Of a stretch of DNA of 64,000 nt, positions 54,607 through 63,694 are shown piece by piece. How positions within the stretch are numbered: the first letter of the stretch is position 1; the number at the start of each line of letters is the position of its first letter. Origin of the DNA: Burkholderia pyrrocinia (GTDB taxonomy: Bacteria > Pseudomonadota > Gammaproteobacteria > Burkholderiales > Burkholderiaceae); the NCBI RefSeq assembly GCF_022809715.1, contig NZ_CP094460.1, forward strand, positions 2,294,001-2,358,000. Direction: 5' to 3'. The notes under the pieces were generated by a model. The model did no database searches, had not been told where the DNA came from, and was given only the letters and a program-made list of their open reading frames with translations. The position numbers and the translations under genes are program-made.

Positions 54607-56226
54607 TCACTGATACCCGTAACACTGCTTCAGCCCCGCATAGTCATAGAAGTGGCTGCCCGGCGCGATTTTCGCGCCGTCGCACGCGGCCTGGAAATCC
54701 GTCTCGCGCTCGTTGTACAGCATCTTCACGATCAGCCGCGACCCGTTGCGATAGACATCCCATTGCATGTTCGCGGCCATCGGCGACACCTGGTCGCCGC
54801 GCCACGGGTTGTTCGCATACGTGTAGGTCTGCGCCTGCGGCGTCGGCACGAACACGTTCTTCAGGTTCATGATCGACGCGAACGGAATCACGATCTCCGC
54901 ATGCGTGAAGCGCAGCTTCGCGGCGCGGGTCAGGTCGCCGCGCGCGATCGCGTCGACTTCGCCGAAGAAGTCGTCCTGCAGCACTTTCGCCATCCGGTAC
55001 GTGACGGGGTTCGCCTCCTGGATGCCGGGCCCCTTCTGGTAGTAGTCCTCGGCATCCTGCAGATAGGCCAGATACTGCGCCTGCTCCGCGCCGATGTATT
55101 TCTCCATCGTGACGCCGCCGGTTTCCTCCGTCATCGCAGGCGCGATCTGCAGCAGGTTGTACAGCACGTTCACCGCATCGACGGCCGTCGCGATCTTCGT
55201 CTTGCCGTCGCCCTTCAGCGTGTTGGTGAACTTGCCGTCCGCCGACGTGAACGCATAGGTTCCCGTGTTCGTGAACGTGTAGCCGTCGGTGCCGAGCTTC
55301 GCGATGAACGCCGGCGACACCAGCGCGGACAGCACCGTTTGCGCGACGTCGGCCGCTTGCGGTGCGGCCTTGATCGCCTTCAGCTTCGCGGCCACCGTCG
55401 CGTCGTTCGCGTAGGCCTGGTAGGCCTGGCTTGCCTGATAGGTCGCGTAGTACGGATCGCTCGCGTCGGTCACGAGATCGGTGGCCGGTTTCAGCGAATG
55501 GAAATACAGCAGGAAGCGGTTGGTGCCGGCCGGCTGCGCGGCCGGTGCGTTTGCCGGATAGCCGGACGGCGCGGCGGGCAGCGTGATCGCCGCGGCCAGC
55601 GCCGGCTGCGCGGCGACGAGCGCCGCGGAGAAAAACGTCGAGCTGTCGACCGCGCGATCCTGGCCCGAGTTGACGACGACAACCTGCCGGTTGCCCGCCG
55701 AGAACAGCGCGGGCAGCCGCTGTGCGAGCCGTGCGGCGAGCTGCTGGTGTTCGCGGATGCCGGTTTGCGTGAGATTGCCGTATCCGGGCGTCGAGATGCC
55801 CGGCACGCCGTAACCGAGCAGCGCATTGGCCTTCATCATCGCGTACGTATCGGCCTTGAGCTGCGCGCCGAGCGCGGTCAGCGCGCCGTCGGCCTCGGCC
55901 TTGACCAGCATCGCGTAGATCGCGCCGTCGTACTTGAAGCCCGACAGCCCGCGCGAGCCATGGCGTGCGACGAGTTCGGCGTAGACGGGTACGTAGCCGG
56001 CGGGCGGCGCTTCGTACGTCGCGGCGTCCTGCTGCGGGCGGTACGGCGTCTTCGTCTGGTAGTAGGTCGCGGGAACCGGCGTCGGCGTTGGTTGCGGCTG
56101 CGGTGCGGGCGTCGGGCCGCTGTTGTCGGTCGACGTGGCGGGCGGTGTCGAGGTTTCCCCGCCGCAGGCGGCAAGCAGCAGACAGGCGATTGCGAGGGCG
56201 AGGGCGGGGTGGGGCGGGCGTGTCAT
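54607..56226 (-). CDS. Lipoprotein histidine-type acid phosphatase (phytase-like)
   Basis: A 539-residue exported enzyme. The lipobox LLLAAC puts the lipidated cysteine at ~21, followed by a Pro/Thr-rich linker (~24-53). The catalytic domain has VARHGSRG (nucleophile H89) and FTHAEIVIP, where HAE takes the place of the HD/HAE proton-donor motif of histidine acid phosphatases. It removes phosphate from organic phosphates outside the cytoplasm, possibly phytate or nucleotides. It could be co-transcribed with the small exported protein downstream. Confidence 0.87.
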   Translation of the reverse strand: MTRPPHPALALAIACLLLAACGGETSTPPATSTDNSGPTPAPQPQPTPTPVPATYYQTKTPYRPQQDAATYEAPPAGYVPVYAELVARHGSRGLSGFKYDGAIYAMLVKAEADGALTALGAQLKADTYAMMKANALLGYGVPGISTPGYGNLTQTGIREHQQLAARLAQRLPALFSAGNRQVVVVNSGQDRAVDSSTFFSAALVAAQPALAAAITLPAAPSGYPANAPAAQPAGTNRFLLYFHSLKPATDLVTDASDPYYATYQASQAYQAYANDATVAAKLKAIKAAPQAADVAQTVLSALVSPAFIAKLGTDGYTFTNTGTYAFTSADGKFTNTLKGDGKTKIATAVDAVNVLYNLLQIAPAMTEETGGVTMEKYIGAEQAQYLAYLQDAEDYYQKGPGIQEANPVTYRMAKVLQDDFFGEVDAIARGDLTRAAKLRFTHAEIVIPFASIMNLKNVFVPTPQAQTYTYANNPWRGDQVSPMAANMQWDVYRNGSRLIVKMLYNERETDFQAACDGAKIAPGSHFYDYAGLKQCYGYQ

Positions 56227-56405
56227 CGTGGCGTGTAACGGGCGGGACGATGCGGTATCGCGTCGTCCCGTTTCCGGGAGAGATCGGTCGAACCCGGAAG
56301 TGTTGCAAGCGACTTTGACAGCAGAATGTCAGGATCGGGTCGGGCAATCGTCGGATTGCGGCCCGATCGACGATGGCCGGCCGCCGCCGGCCCGTGTGCC
56401 GGCGT

Positions 56406-56840
56406 TCAGTGCAGGCCGGCCGATGCGATCGAGCGCACCGTATCGGTGATGTTCACGCAGCGCGACAGGCCGAAATGCTCGGCTTCGCGGCGTTCCGGTT
56501 CGCTGCTCGCAATCGCCACCGCACGTTCGGGCGGCACGCCGAGCGCTTGCAGCGCAACGTCGAAAGGATGCTGGTTTGATCCGGAGTCCTGCTGATTGGC
56601 GTCCGTGACGACGACCGAGAAGCGGTCGAGGTTCGCGCGGCCGAACTGGCCTTCGAACATGTCGCTGAGCCGTGCGGCCGGCAGCGTCGTGACGAGACCG
56701 AGTCGATATCCTTCTTCCGACGCACGGTCGAGCCACTGGATGATTGCGTCGCGCTGATGGCGCGCTTCGTGCGAATCCGGTGTTGCTTCGATCTGTGCGA
56801 ATGCAGCGTCGAGACGGGTGACGATGGCTTCGATAACCAC
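56406..56840 (-). CDS. Partial HAD-like protein lacking the nucleophile motif
   Basis: A 144-residue protein that resembles only the second half of a HAD phosphatase: RLGLVTTLPAARL (motif II region with Thr), FSVVVTDAN, HPFDVALQALGVPPERAVAI (motif III/IV-like). The N-terminal DxDx(T/V) nucleophile strand and the acidic motif IV are not visible, so catalytic activity is doubtful. It begins with GTG after GAGGAATCACC, which looks like a functional start rather than a random truncation. It may be a decayed or repurposed HAD protein. Confidence 0.65.
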   Translation of the reverse strand: MVIEAIVTRLDAAFAQIEATPDSHEARHQRDAIIQWLDRASEEGYRLGLVTTLPAARLSDMFEGQFGRANLDRFSVVVTDANQQDSGSNQHPFDVALQALGVPPERAVAIASSEPERREAEHFGLSRCVNITDTVRSIASAGLH

Positions 56841-57096
56841 GGTGATTCCTCTTCAGAAACGTGATGATCCGTTCGCCGACGGGAATGCCACACACCTTAG
56901 CGTTGATCCGGAATATGCAACCAATTAATATTTTTATCCGACTCATACGATACGACTAATGAATCGGGTTGCGAGCCAGTGTGGGCGCGGCATGCGTGTC
57001 CCGCAATGTTTTTTCACGCAATGCATCGTATCGACGGCTTTCAATGTGATGCACCAAACTCGCGCACGTTGTGCATGCACCGGTCAGATGCATGTG
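56841..57096. other. Intergenic AT-richer stretch
   Basis: Between the HAD-like gene (reading left) and the terminator of the NADH dehydrogenase gene. It holds an AT-rich patch around 56925-56960 that may be the HAD-like gene's promoter. I see no gene in it. Confidence 0.4.
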
Positions 57097-57131
57097 AAAA
57101 AAACAGCATATCGGGCGATGCGCGCCCGATA
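57097..57131 (-). terminator. Rho-independent terminator of the NADH dehydrogenase gene
   Basis: On the minus strand, the 9-bp stem TATCGGGCG/CGCCCGATA with a 5-base loop is followed by TGCTG and seven T. It lies 33 bases after the stop codon of the gene at 57164-58522. Confidence 0.78.
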
Positions 57132-57163
57132 CGCCGTCATGCGCTGCCGCTTTCGGCAGGCGA

Positions 57164-58522
57164 TCAGTGCAGCTTGATCGACGGCTGGTTGCGGCTTTGC
57201 AGCCAGTGGCTCAGCGACTGGAACAGCGCGCGCTTCGCGCCGTACACGCTGAACAGGTGCTTGCGGTACAGGAACTTGTACAGGCCGATCGCGGCAAGCC
57301 CGTCGACGATCAGCGAACGCGAACGCACGCCGAGGTCGGCCTGGTACACGGCGCCGGCGTGCCCGAGCGACACGACGGTGCCCGCATCGCGGAACGTGAA
57401 GCCGGCCACCGGCTTGCCGGCGACGCGCCGCGCGAATGCGTGGACCAGATACACGGCCTGCTGGTGCGCGACCTGCGCGCGCGGCGGCAGGAAGCCGCTC
57501 GCGCCGGCCGACGGGCACGCGGCGCAATCGCCGAACGCATACACGTGCGGATCGTCGGGTGTCTGCAGCGTGTCGGTCACGATCACCTGGTTCGAGCGAT
57601 TGAGCGCGATGTCGCCGATCTCCCGCAGGATCGCGGGGCCCGCGACGCCGGCCGCCCAGATCGTGATGTCGCTCGCGAGCCGTTCGCCCGTCGCGGTCGT
57701 CACGGCATCGGCGCTCACTTCCGCCACGCGTGTATCGGTCAGCACGTCGACGTTCAGCGCGCGAAGCTGCGCGTGCATCTTCGCGGACAGCCGCGCGTCG
57801 AGCACCGGCAGGATGCGCGGGCCGCCTTCGATCAGCCGGATGTGCACGTCGCGCGCGGACACCAGCGCCTTGAAGCGGTACGTCGTCAGTTGCTGGATCG
57901 CGTGCCGCAGCGCGGCGGCCAGCTCGACGCCCGTCGCGCCCGCGCCGATCACGTTGATGCAGATCGGCGCCGCGTGCTTCGCCGGATGCTGCTCGGCCTG
58001 ATGATTCGCCTTTGTGCAGGCCGCGAGAAACTTCCGGCGGAAATCCTCGGCCTGGTCGAGGTTTTCGAGCGGCAGCGCATGGCGTGCGGCGCCCGGCACG
58101 TTGAAGAAGTTCGTCACGCTGCCGACCGCCAGCACGAGATCGTCATAACCGAGCTCGCGCTGCGGCAGGATTTCCGTGCCGTCCGCGTCGTGCACGGCCG
58201 CGATCGTCGCCGTGCGTGCCGCGCGGTCGACCTGCTGCAGCGCGCCCTGCACGAAGCGGAAGCCGTGGCGCTTCGCCTGCGCCGCGTATTCGATCGTGTG
58301 GGATGCCGGGTCGCGATGGCCCGATGCGGCTTCGTGCAGCAGCGGCTTCCAGAAGTGCGTCGGGTAGCGGTCGACGAGCACGACTTCGGCTTGCCCGCGG
58401 CGTCCGACCGTATCGCCGAGACGCGTGGCGAGCTGCAGGCCGCCGGCGCCGCCGCCGACGATCACGATGCGCGGCATGCGCGGTGCGCGGTCCGTTGCAA
58501 GGTTGGGCGTGATGTTGTCCAT
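57164..58522 (-). CDS. Type II NADH:quinone oxidoreductase-like FAD protein
   Basis: A 452-residue monotopic flavoprotein of the Ndh family. The FAD motif is IVIVGGGAGGLQLATRLG (~18-35), the NADH motif VIGAGATGVELAAALRHA (~186-203), and the late FAD contact VYAFGDCAACP. The C-terminal amphipathic region (LYKFLYRKHLFSVYG) suits membrane attachment. It oxidises NADH and reduces ubiquinone without pumping protons. It is divergent from a LysR gene that may control it, and ends at a clear terminator. Confidence 0.88.
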   Translation of the reverse strand: MDNITPNLATDRAPRMPRIVIVGGGAGGLQLATRLGDTVGRRGQAEVVLVDRYPTHFWKPLLHEAASGHRDPASHTIEYAAQAKRHGFRFVQGALQQVDRAARTATIAAVHDADGTEILPQRELGYDDLVLAVGSVTNFFNVPGAARHALPLENLDQAEDFRRKFLAACTKANHQAEQHPAKHAAPICINVIGAGATGVELAAALRHAIQQLTTYRFKALVSARDVHIRLIEGGPRILPVLDARLSAKMHAQLRALNVDVLTDTRVAEVSADAVTTATGERLASDITIWAAGVAGPAILREIGDIALNRSNQVIVTDTLQTPDDPHVYAFGDCAACPSAGASGFLPPRAQVAHQQAVYLVHAFARRVAGKPVAGFTFRDAGTVVSLGHAGAVYQADLGVRSRSLIVDGLAAIGLYKFLYRKHLFSVYGAKRALFQSLSHWLQSRNQPSIKLH

Positions 58523-58607
58523 GTTGGGCTCCCGCTGATGACGATTCGGATGACATTGCTCAAGAACCGACGATATAGTTTCGAACCCAGTCGAACAATT
58601 TAATGTT

Positions 58608-58636
58608 TATAAGCGACTCATATGTATTCACTTATA
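58608..58636. promoter_or_regulatory. Inverted repeat over the LysR start codon
   Basis: TATAAG (58608-58613) and CTTATA (58631-58636), separated by 17 bases that include the ATG of the LysR gene. Possible LysR autoregulatory site in the 99-bp divergent gap. Its overlap with coding sequence makes the annotated start slightly doubtful. Confidence 0.4.
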
Positions 58637-59575
58637 GGAAAGACCGCGACGTTCCGGCAGTTGAAGGCGCTGGACATGATCGCGCGGCTCGGCAGCGTGT
58701 CGCGCGCGGCCGAGGAGCTGAACCTGACGCAGCCGGCCGTGTCGCTGCAGGTTCGCCTGCTCGAGGAGGCCGTGGGCGCCGCGTTGCTGCAGCGGGTGGG
58801 GCGCGGAGTGCAGCTGACCGCGGCCGGTGAGATCGTGTCGCGTTATGCGCGCGAGATCCTGCATCTGTGGAGCGAGGCCGGCGACGAAGTGGCTGCGTTG
58901 ACGGGCGATCTCGGCGGCACGCTGCGGATCGGCGCGATCACGACGGCCGAGTATCTGATCCCGCCGCTGCTCGTCAAATTCACCGCGACGCGTCCGCATG
59001 TGAAGACGTATTTCAAGGTCGGCAACCGCGACGACATCATCCGCATGCTCGCGACGCATGAAATCGATCTCGCGGTGATGGGCAGCGCGCCGAAGGAGCT
59101 GCGCACGCACGCGGTCGAGTTCGCGAAGCATCCGATGGTGTTCGTTGCGGCACCCGGCCATCCGCTGATGCAGCGCAAGCGCGTCGCGCTGAAGGATCTC
59201 GAATCCGCGCACCTGCTCGTGCGCGAACGCGGCGCGGGCACGCGCTCGACCGTCGAGAGCCTGTTCAAGACGGCCGGCCATCGCTTCCATGTGGGGTCCG
59301 AATTGTCGAGCAACGAGGCGATCAAGCAGATGGCCGAAGCGGGTCTCGGCATTGCGTTCCTGTCGCTGCACGCGTGTGCACTCGAATTGCGCACGGGCCT
59401 GCTCGGGCAACTGCCGTTCCCCGGCAACCCGATCGAGCGGGAATGGTATGTGGTCACGCTCGCCGACCGGCGGATCTCGCAGGTGACGGGGCTGTTTCGC
59501 GACTTCCTGATCAAGCAGGGCGCGCCGGTGATCGACGGCGCGACGGCGGCGCCGCACGAGCGGCGGCGCAAGTAG
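58622..59575 (+). CDS. LysR family regulator, CbbR-like
   Basis: A 317-residue LysR protein. The DNA-binding helices (LDMIARLGSVSRAAEELNLT at ~18-37) and the effector domain start (GGTLRIGAITTAEYLIPPLL) match the CbbR/CysB-like branch. No Calvin-cycle genes are nearby, so the name cbbR is not warranted. It is divergent from the type II NADH dehydrogenase and probably tunes it to redox or metabolite state. A later start would cut into the helix-turn-helix, so the ATG at 58622 is kept. Confidence 0.86.
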   Translation: MYSLIGKTATFRQLKALDMIARLGSVSRAAEELNLTQPAVSLQVRLLEEAVGAALLQRVGRGVQLTAAGEIVSRYAREILHLWSEAGDEVAALTGDLGGTLRIGAITTAEYLIPPLLVKFTATRPHVKTYFKVGNRDDIIRMLATHEIDLAVMGSAPKELRTHAVEFAKHPMVFVAAPGHPLMQRKRVALKDLESAHLLVRERGAGTRSTVESLFKTAGHRFHVGSELSSNEAIKQMAEAGLGIAFLSLHACALELRTGLLGQLPFPGNPIEREWYVVTLADRRISQVTGLFRDFLIKQGAPVIDGATAAPHERRRK

Positions 59576-59605
59576 GTGGATGATGTCGGCCGGGCGGCCG
59601 CTCGG

Positions 59606-59782
59606 TCAGCCGAGCCCGAAGTCGTCGTTGCTGTCGGGAATCGACGCGAGCAGCCGTTCGAGCCGATACCAGCCGACGATGCGCAGGCACCACGCGGCGA
59701 TGGCAGTCCGGTCGTTGCGGGCGTCGGGGCGTGACGGCGAGCGGGCGATGAACGCCGCGCATTGCGGGCAGTAATGGGGCAT
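59606..59782 (-). CDS. Small CxxC protein (58 residues)
   Basis: A minus-strand ORF of 58 residues beginning MPHYCPQCAAFIARSP, with one CxxC pair near the N-terminus, a further cysteine, and an acidic tail (DSNDDFGLG). GGAG lies before the ATG at good spacing, and codon use matches the neighbours. The CPQC knuckle suggests metal binding or a protein contact. I do not recognise the family. It lies between the LysR and AraC genes on the opposite strand. Confidence 0.6.
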   Translation of the reverse strand: MPHYCPQCAAFIARSPSRPDARNDRTAIAAWCLRIVGWYRLERLLASIPDSNDDFGLG

Positions 59783-59974
59783 GACGGGCTCCGTAGGTGT
59801 CGGATGGGGCGATCGTAAGCGTCACCGCACGTGTCGGCGCTCACGTAAGGATCGGCTTGAGCAGAAACGGATGATCTTTTTCTGTCCGGCCGGATACGGC
59901 CCCCGCAGGCCCGGCACGCCGCCCGAAAACGCGTCACAATGCGCGTTCGACACACGATCTGGTGGAGCCAAGCC

Positions 59975-60892
59975 ATGAGCGATCCGATTCTCGCCGCGCC
60001 GTCGGACAACGGCGTGCCGGTCAGCCTGCGTTCGAGCCGCGGGCTCGGCTGGCGGGGCTTCGGCGCGGCGCTGCTCGACATTCGCGCCGGCACGTACCGG
60101 ATTCCGGCGGCCGACCATCACCGCATCGGTGTGCATATCGGCGGCCCCGTTCGAGCGGACTGCGTGTGCGACGGCGAGCGCGTGTCGCGCATCCAGGCGC
60201 ATGGCGACGTCGACGTGATTCCTGCCGGCCTGCCCGGCCAGTGGACCGACAGCGCCGACTGCCGGATCCTGCACATCATGCTCAGCGACACGTTCGTGCG
60301 GCGGACCTTCGAGCATCTGGAGCTGAAGCCGTCGCAGGCGCAGATCCGCCGCCGGCTGCAGGTGCGCGACCCGCGCCTGCAGCACATCGCGTGGGCGATG
60401 GCCGCCGAGCTCGAAGCGGAAGACGCGTCGGATCCGCTTTATGCGGAAAGCCTGTGCACGGCGCTCGTCGCGCGGCTGGTCGACAGCCAGCCGGCGTTCC
60501 GCGAGCGCCGGCGCACGCTCGCACCGAAGGCGGCAGCGCGCGTGATCGACTATGTCGAGGCGAACCTCGACCGGCGCCTGACGCTTGCCGAACTCGCGGC
60601 GCTCGTCGCGATCAGCGTGCCGCATTTCAAGGTGCTGTTCCGCGAAACGCTCGGGATGCCCGTGCACCAGTACGTCGTGCGGCGCCGGGTCGAGCGCGCG
60701 AAGGCGCTGCTGCTCGAAGGCCGGCTCAGCATCAGCCAGATCGCGCTCGAAGCGGGGTTCGCGCATCAGAGCCACATGGCGAACTGGATGAACCGCGTGC
60801 TCGGCGCGACGCCGATGGAGATTGTGCGATCGGGGGCACGGGGTGGGTTGCGGCTGGCTTATGACGGCAAGGACGGGGGGAGCGGGGCATAA
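59975..60892 (+). CDS. AraC family transcriptional regulator
   Basis: A 305-residue regulator with an N-terminal cupin-like sensor domain (VHIGGPVRADCVCDG, DVDVIPAGLPGQW) and a C-terminal double helix-turn-helix of AraC type (RLTLAELAALVAISVPHFKV, ~205-224; ISQIALEAGFAHQSHMANW, ~250-268). The likely target is nearby; the closest candidates are the reductase at 61318-62205 or an unlinked gene. The ATG after GTGGAGCC was preferred to the one 36 bases upstream. Confidence 0.86.
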   Translation: MSDPILAAPSDNGVPVSLRSSRGLGWRGFGAALLDIRAGTYRIPAADHHRIGVHIGGPVRADCVCDGERVSRIQAHGDVDVIPAGLPGQWTDSADCRILHIMLSDTFVRRTFEHLELKPSQAQIRRRLQVRDPRLQHIAWAMAAELEAEDASDPLYAESLCTALVARLVDSQPAFRERRRTLAPKAAARVIDYVEANLDRRLTLAELAALVAISVPHFKVLFRETLGMPVHQYVVRRRVERAKALLLEGRLSISQIALEAGFAHQSHMANWMNRVLGATPMEIVRSGARGGLRLAYDGKDGGSGA

Positions 60893-60924
60893 CGACGCGG
60901 TGGCGCCCTGATGGATGCGGGCTG

Positions 60925-61227
60925 TCACGTTCGATTCACTGCAGACAGGTTATGGCCCCAGGGCAATTGTCCAACAGGCTGTTGGACAATTGCCGCGTCC
61001 GGCCAGGCGTCCGCGAAAGGGCGCATGTGTATCAGGTTGGCGCGGGAGAGGCCCTTCAGATCGGGAAGGGCCGCCTCGATGTCGTGCGCCAGTCGCTCGA
61101 TAACCTTACCCCTAACCTTGCTCTGCCTGCCGCCACCGGCTGTCACGACCGGTCTGCCAGTAGAGCAGTACCAGTTCGCGATTGATGGCCCGTGCGGCAC
61201 GTTGCCGGGCACTAGTTGAATCGCTCA
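60925..61227 (-). pseudogene. Decayed DUF1016/YhcG-type nuclease gene fragment
   Basis: Read on the minus strand from an ATG at 61227, one frame gives ARQRAARAINRELVLLYWQT, the DUF1016 N-terminus. It then runs out of frame, and the match resumes in another frame as KVIERLAHDIEAALPDLKG followed by SRANLIHMRPFADAWPD and VGQLPWGH. The C-terminal PDDEXK nuclease domain is absent. This is a frameshifted, truncated remnant, probably brought in by mobile DNA, as this family often travels with defence or mobile loci. Confidence 0.75.
60962..60994. repeat. Perfect 16-bp inverted repeat with 1-base loop
   Basis: GGCAATTGTCCAACAG and its exact complement flank a single G. It lies inside the DUF1016 remnant, where it encodes IVQQPVGQL. 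It is longer than expected by chance; it may reflect gene conversion between the two arms or a recognition site. Confidence 0.7.
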
Positions 61228-61317
61228 TCCGTTCCTGCTCGATTCATCCCTCCCTGCGCGCCGTCCCGGCCGCGCATGCCGACAATCACCACACCTTCAT
61301 CCCCCCAGGAGCGGATC

Positions 61318-62205
61318 GTGTTCGTGATCTTCGGTGCATCAGGCAACGTCGGTTTGTCGACCGTAACGACCTTGCGCAACGCAGGCCATCCCGTGCGCGC
61401 GGTGCTGCGCGACGCACACCATCGTGAACGTTTCGCGCAGCTCGGCTGCGACGTGGCGATCGCGGCGCTGACGGACGTGAACGCGGTCGCGTCGGCGATC
61501 GACGGCGCGCAGGCCGTGCAGATGCTGTGCCCGGTGCCCGTCGCCGACTCCGATCCGGCCGCGACGATGGAGCGGACGATCGACGTCGCGACCGCCGCGC
61601 TCGCCGCGAACCCGCCGCCGGCATTGCTCGCGCTGTCGGACTACGGCGCGGAGCTCGACGGCAATACGGGTATCACACGTCTCTTTCATCACTTCGAGGA
61701 ACGGCTCAAGACGATCCCGACGCAGCTGACGCTGCTGCGCTCGGCCGAGCATCTGCAGAACTGGGCGCGGGTCCTGCCGGTCGCGCTCGGCACCGGTGTG
61801 CTGCCGAGCTTTCATCATCCGGTGTCCAAAGTGTTTCCGACGGTCTGGGCGCCCGATGTGGGCGTCGTCGCGGCGCGGTTGCTGCTCGATGCGCCCGAAG
61901 GCGGCAACGGGCCGCGCATCGTCAGCGTCGAAGGGCCGCGGCGGGTGAGCGTGACGGCGATCGCGGATACGCTCGGCGCGGCGGCCGGCCGCGCGATCGT
62001 CGCGCACGAGCTGCCGCGCGATACCTGGAATGAGACGCTGCTGCGCGCGGGACTCGGCGAACGCCATGCACAACTGATCGTCGATCTGTACGACGTGCAC
62101 AACGCCGGGCAGATCGACGTCGAGGCCGGCGTGTCGGAGCGACTTTACAGCACGACGACGCTGGCGGATGCGCTCGCGCAACTGGTGCGCCGGCACGCGC
62201 GGTGA
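61318..62205 (+). CDS. NmrA-like NAD(P)-binding reductase/regulator
   Basis: A 295-residue protein with an N-terminal Rossmann motif (VIFGASGNVGLSTVTTL), then LRDAHHRERFAQLG, of the NmrA/quinone oxidoreductase QOR2-type atypical SDR family, which lacks the classical YxxxK pair. It may reduce quinones or azo compounds, or sense NADP. I chose GTG at 61318 because AGGAG stands directly before it and the fold starts there; the longer frame adds a Pro/Arg-rich stretch. Confidence 0.82.
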   Translation: MFVIFGASGNVGLSTVTTLRNAGHPVRAVLRDAHHRERFAQLGCDVAIAALTDVNAVASAIDGAQAVQMLCPVPVADSDPAATMERTIDVATAALAANPPPALLALSDYGAELDGNTGITRLFHHFEERLKTIPTQLTLLRSAEHLQNWARVLPVALGTGVLPSFHHPVSKVFPTVWAPDVGVVAARLLLDAPEGGNGPRIVSVEGPRRVSVTAIADTLGAAAGRAIVAHELPRDTWNETLLRAGLGERHAQLIVDLYDVHNAGQIDVEAGVSERLYSTTTLADALAQLVRRHAR

Positions 62206-62248
62206 TCGAAGCGGCGGCGAGCGATGCGCACGACGGGCGCAACGTGCA

Positions 62249-63451
62249 TCACGCGGGCCGCCGCACCTTGTTCAGCACCGCATACGAAAGCGACCCGATC
62301 ACGATCCCCCAGAATGCGGCGCCGAGCCCGAGCCACGTCATCCCCGATGCGGTCGCGAGGAACGTGATTACCGACGCTTCGCGGTGATTCTCGTCCTCGA
62401 AGATCCCGTGCACGTTCGCGCCGATCGCACCGATCAGCGCGAGCCCCGCGAGGATCGCGACGAACGCCTTCGGCAGCGCGAAGAACACCGTGACGATCGT
62501 GCCCGCGAAGAGCCCGCCGATCAGGTAGAACGCGCCGTTCGCGAGCCCGGCGATGTACCGCCGGTCCGGATCCTCGTGCGCGTCCTTGCCCGTGCAGAGC
62601 GCCGCGGTGATCGCCGCGACGACGATCGTGATCCCGCCGAAGCATGCGACGACGAGCGACATCACGCTGGTCGCGGTGATGATCGGGCGCGCGCTCGTGT
62701 GATAGCCCGACACGCGCAGGATCGTCATCCCCGGCAGGAACTGGCCGGTGAGGCTGACGACGACGAGCGGCAGCGCGAGGCTGAGCGTCGTGCCGAGCGT
62801 CCATTCGGGCGCGATGAAGATCGGCTGCGCGATGCTCGGCGATACGTTGCCGAGATGCGTCATCCCGAGCAGCGTCGCGAGCGCGGCGCCCGTGAGCAGC
62901 ACGAGCACGATGCTGTAGCGCGGCAGCAGGCGCTTGAAGATCACGTAGGCCGCGATCATCCCGAATGCGAGCGCCGGCTGCTCGGATGCCGCGGCGAACG
63001 CATGCGTGCCGAACGGCAGCAGGATGCCGGCCATCATCCCGCACGCGATGCCGCGCGGAATGTGGCGCACGAGCCGGTCGAAATAGCCGGTGACGCCGAT
63101 CAGCAGGATGATCAGCGCGGCCGTGATGTACGCGCCGACGGCCTGGTTGAGCGTCAGTTGCGGAAACAGGCCGACGAGCAGCGCGGTGCCGGGCGCCGAC
63201 CACGCGGTGACGATCGGCACCTTCAGCTTCCAGCTCGCGAACAAGCCCGATATGCCCGCGCCGATCGAGATCGCCCAGACCCACGACGACACCATTGCAT
63301 TGGACGCGTGAGCCGCCTGCGCGGCCTGGAAGAAGATCGCGAGCGGGCCCGAGTACGAAATCAGCACCGCGAGAAAGCCCGCGGTGATCGCGGAAACGGA
63401 CCAGTCGTTGCCGATCGCGCGGATCGCGCCGGGCGGGGTGTTCGGTTGCAT
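62249..63451 (-). CDS. BenE-family benzoate/H+ symporter-like transporter
   Basis: A 400-residue inner membrane protein with about 12 helices and the BenE pattern: SAITAGFLAVLISYSGPLAI near the start, TAWSAPGTALL, and FLPGMTILRVSGY in the middle. The family imports benzoate-type acids and is related to the uracil/xanthine permease fold. No aromatic degradation genes are visible in this window. Convergent with the NmrA-like gene. The upstream 240 bp contain a dyad ATTGCC/GGCAAT at 63539-63559. Confidence 0.86.
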   Translation of the reverse strand: MQPNTPPGAIRAIGNDWSVSAITAGFLAVLISYSGPLAIFFQAAQAAHASNAMVSSWVWAISIGAGISGLFASWKLKVPIVTAWSAPGTALLVGLFPQLTLNQAVGAYITAALIILLIGVTGYFDRLVRHIPRGIACGMMAGILLPFGTHAFAAASEQPALAFGMIAAYVIFKRLLPRYSIVLVLLTGAALATLLGMTHLGNVSPSIAQPIFIAPEWTLGTTLSLALPLVVVSLTGQFLPGMTILRVSGYHTSARPIITATSVMSLVVACFGGITIVVAAITAALCTGKDAHEDPDRRYIAGLANGAFYLIGGLFAGTIVTVFFALPKAFVAILAGLALIGAIGANVHGIFEDENHREASVITFLATASGMTWLGLGAAFWGIVIGSLSYAVLNKVRRPA

Positions 63452-63694
63452 CGTCGTCGGAGAATGAGCGCCCGGCCAGCAGCGGAGCCGGGGCGATGGG
63501 CTTGTTTTGGGAGCCCCGGATGACCCGCCATTCTGGACATTGCCGACGCGATTGGCAATTCGACGACGAACCGCCGGGTTGTCGGCATTTCGTAAGTAAT
63601 TCGCGCCGACGCGCGCGGATCGGCATGGCGTGCGGCGTCGCGCCTGCATCGTCGAATCGGGCGACTTCACGACGAAGCGCGGCTCCGTCGAACG

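Noticed and set aside
58622..59575. CbbR, regulator of the Calvin cycle
   Set aside because: The sequence has CbbR-like features, but no carbon fixation genes are present and the divergent gene is an NADH dehydrogenase.
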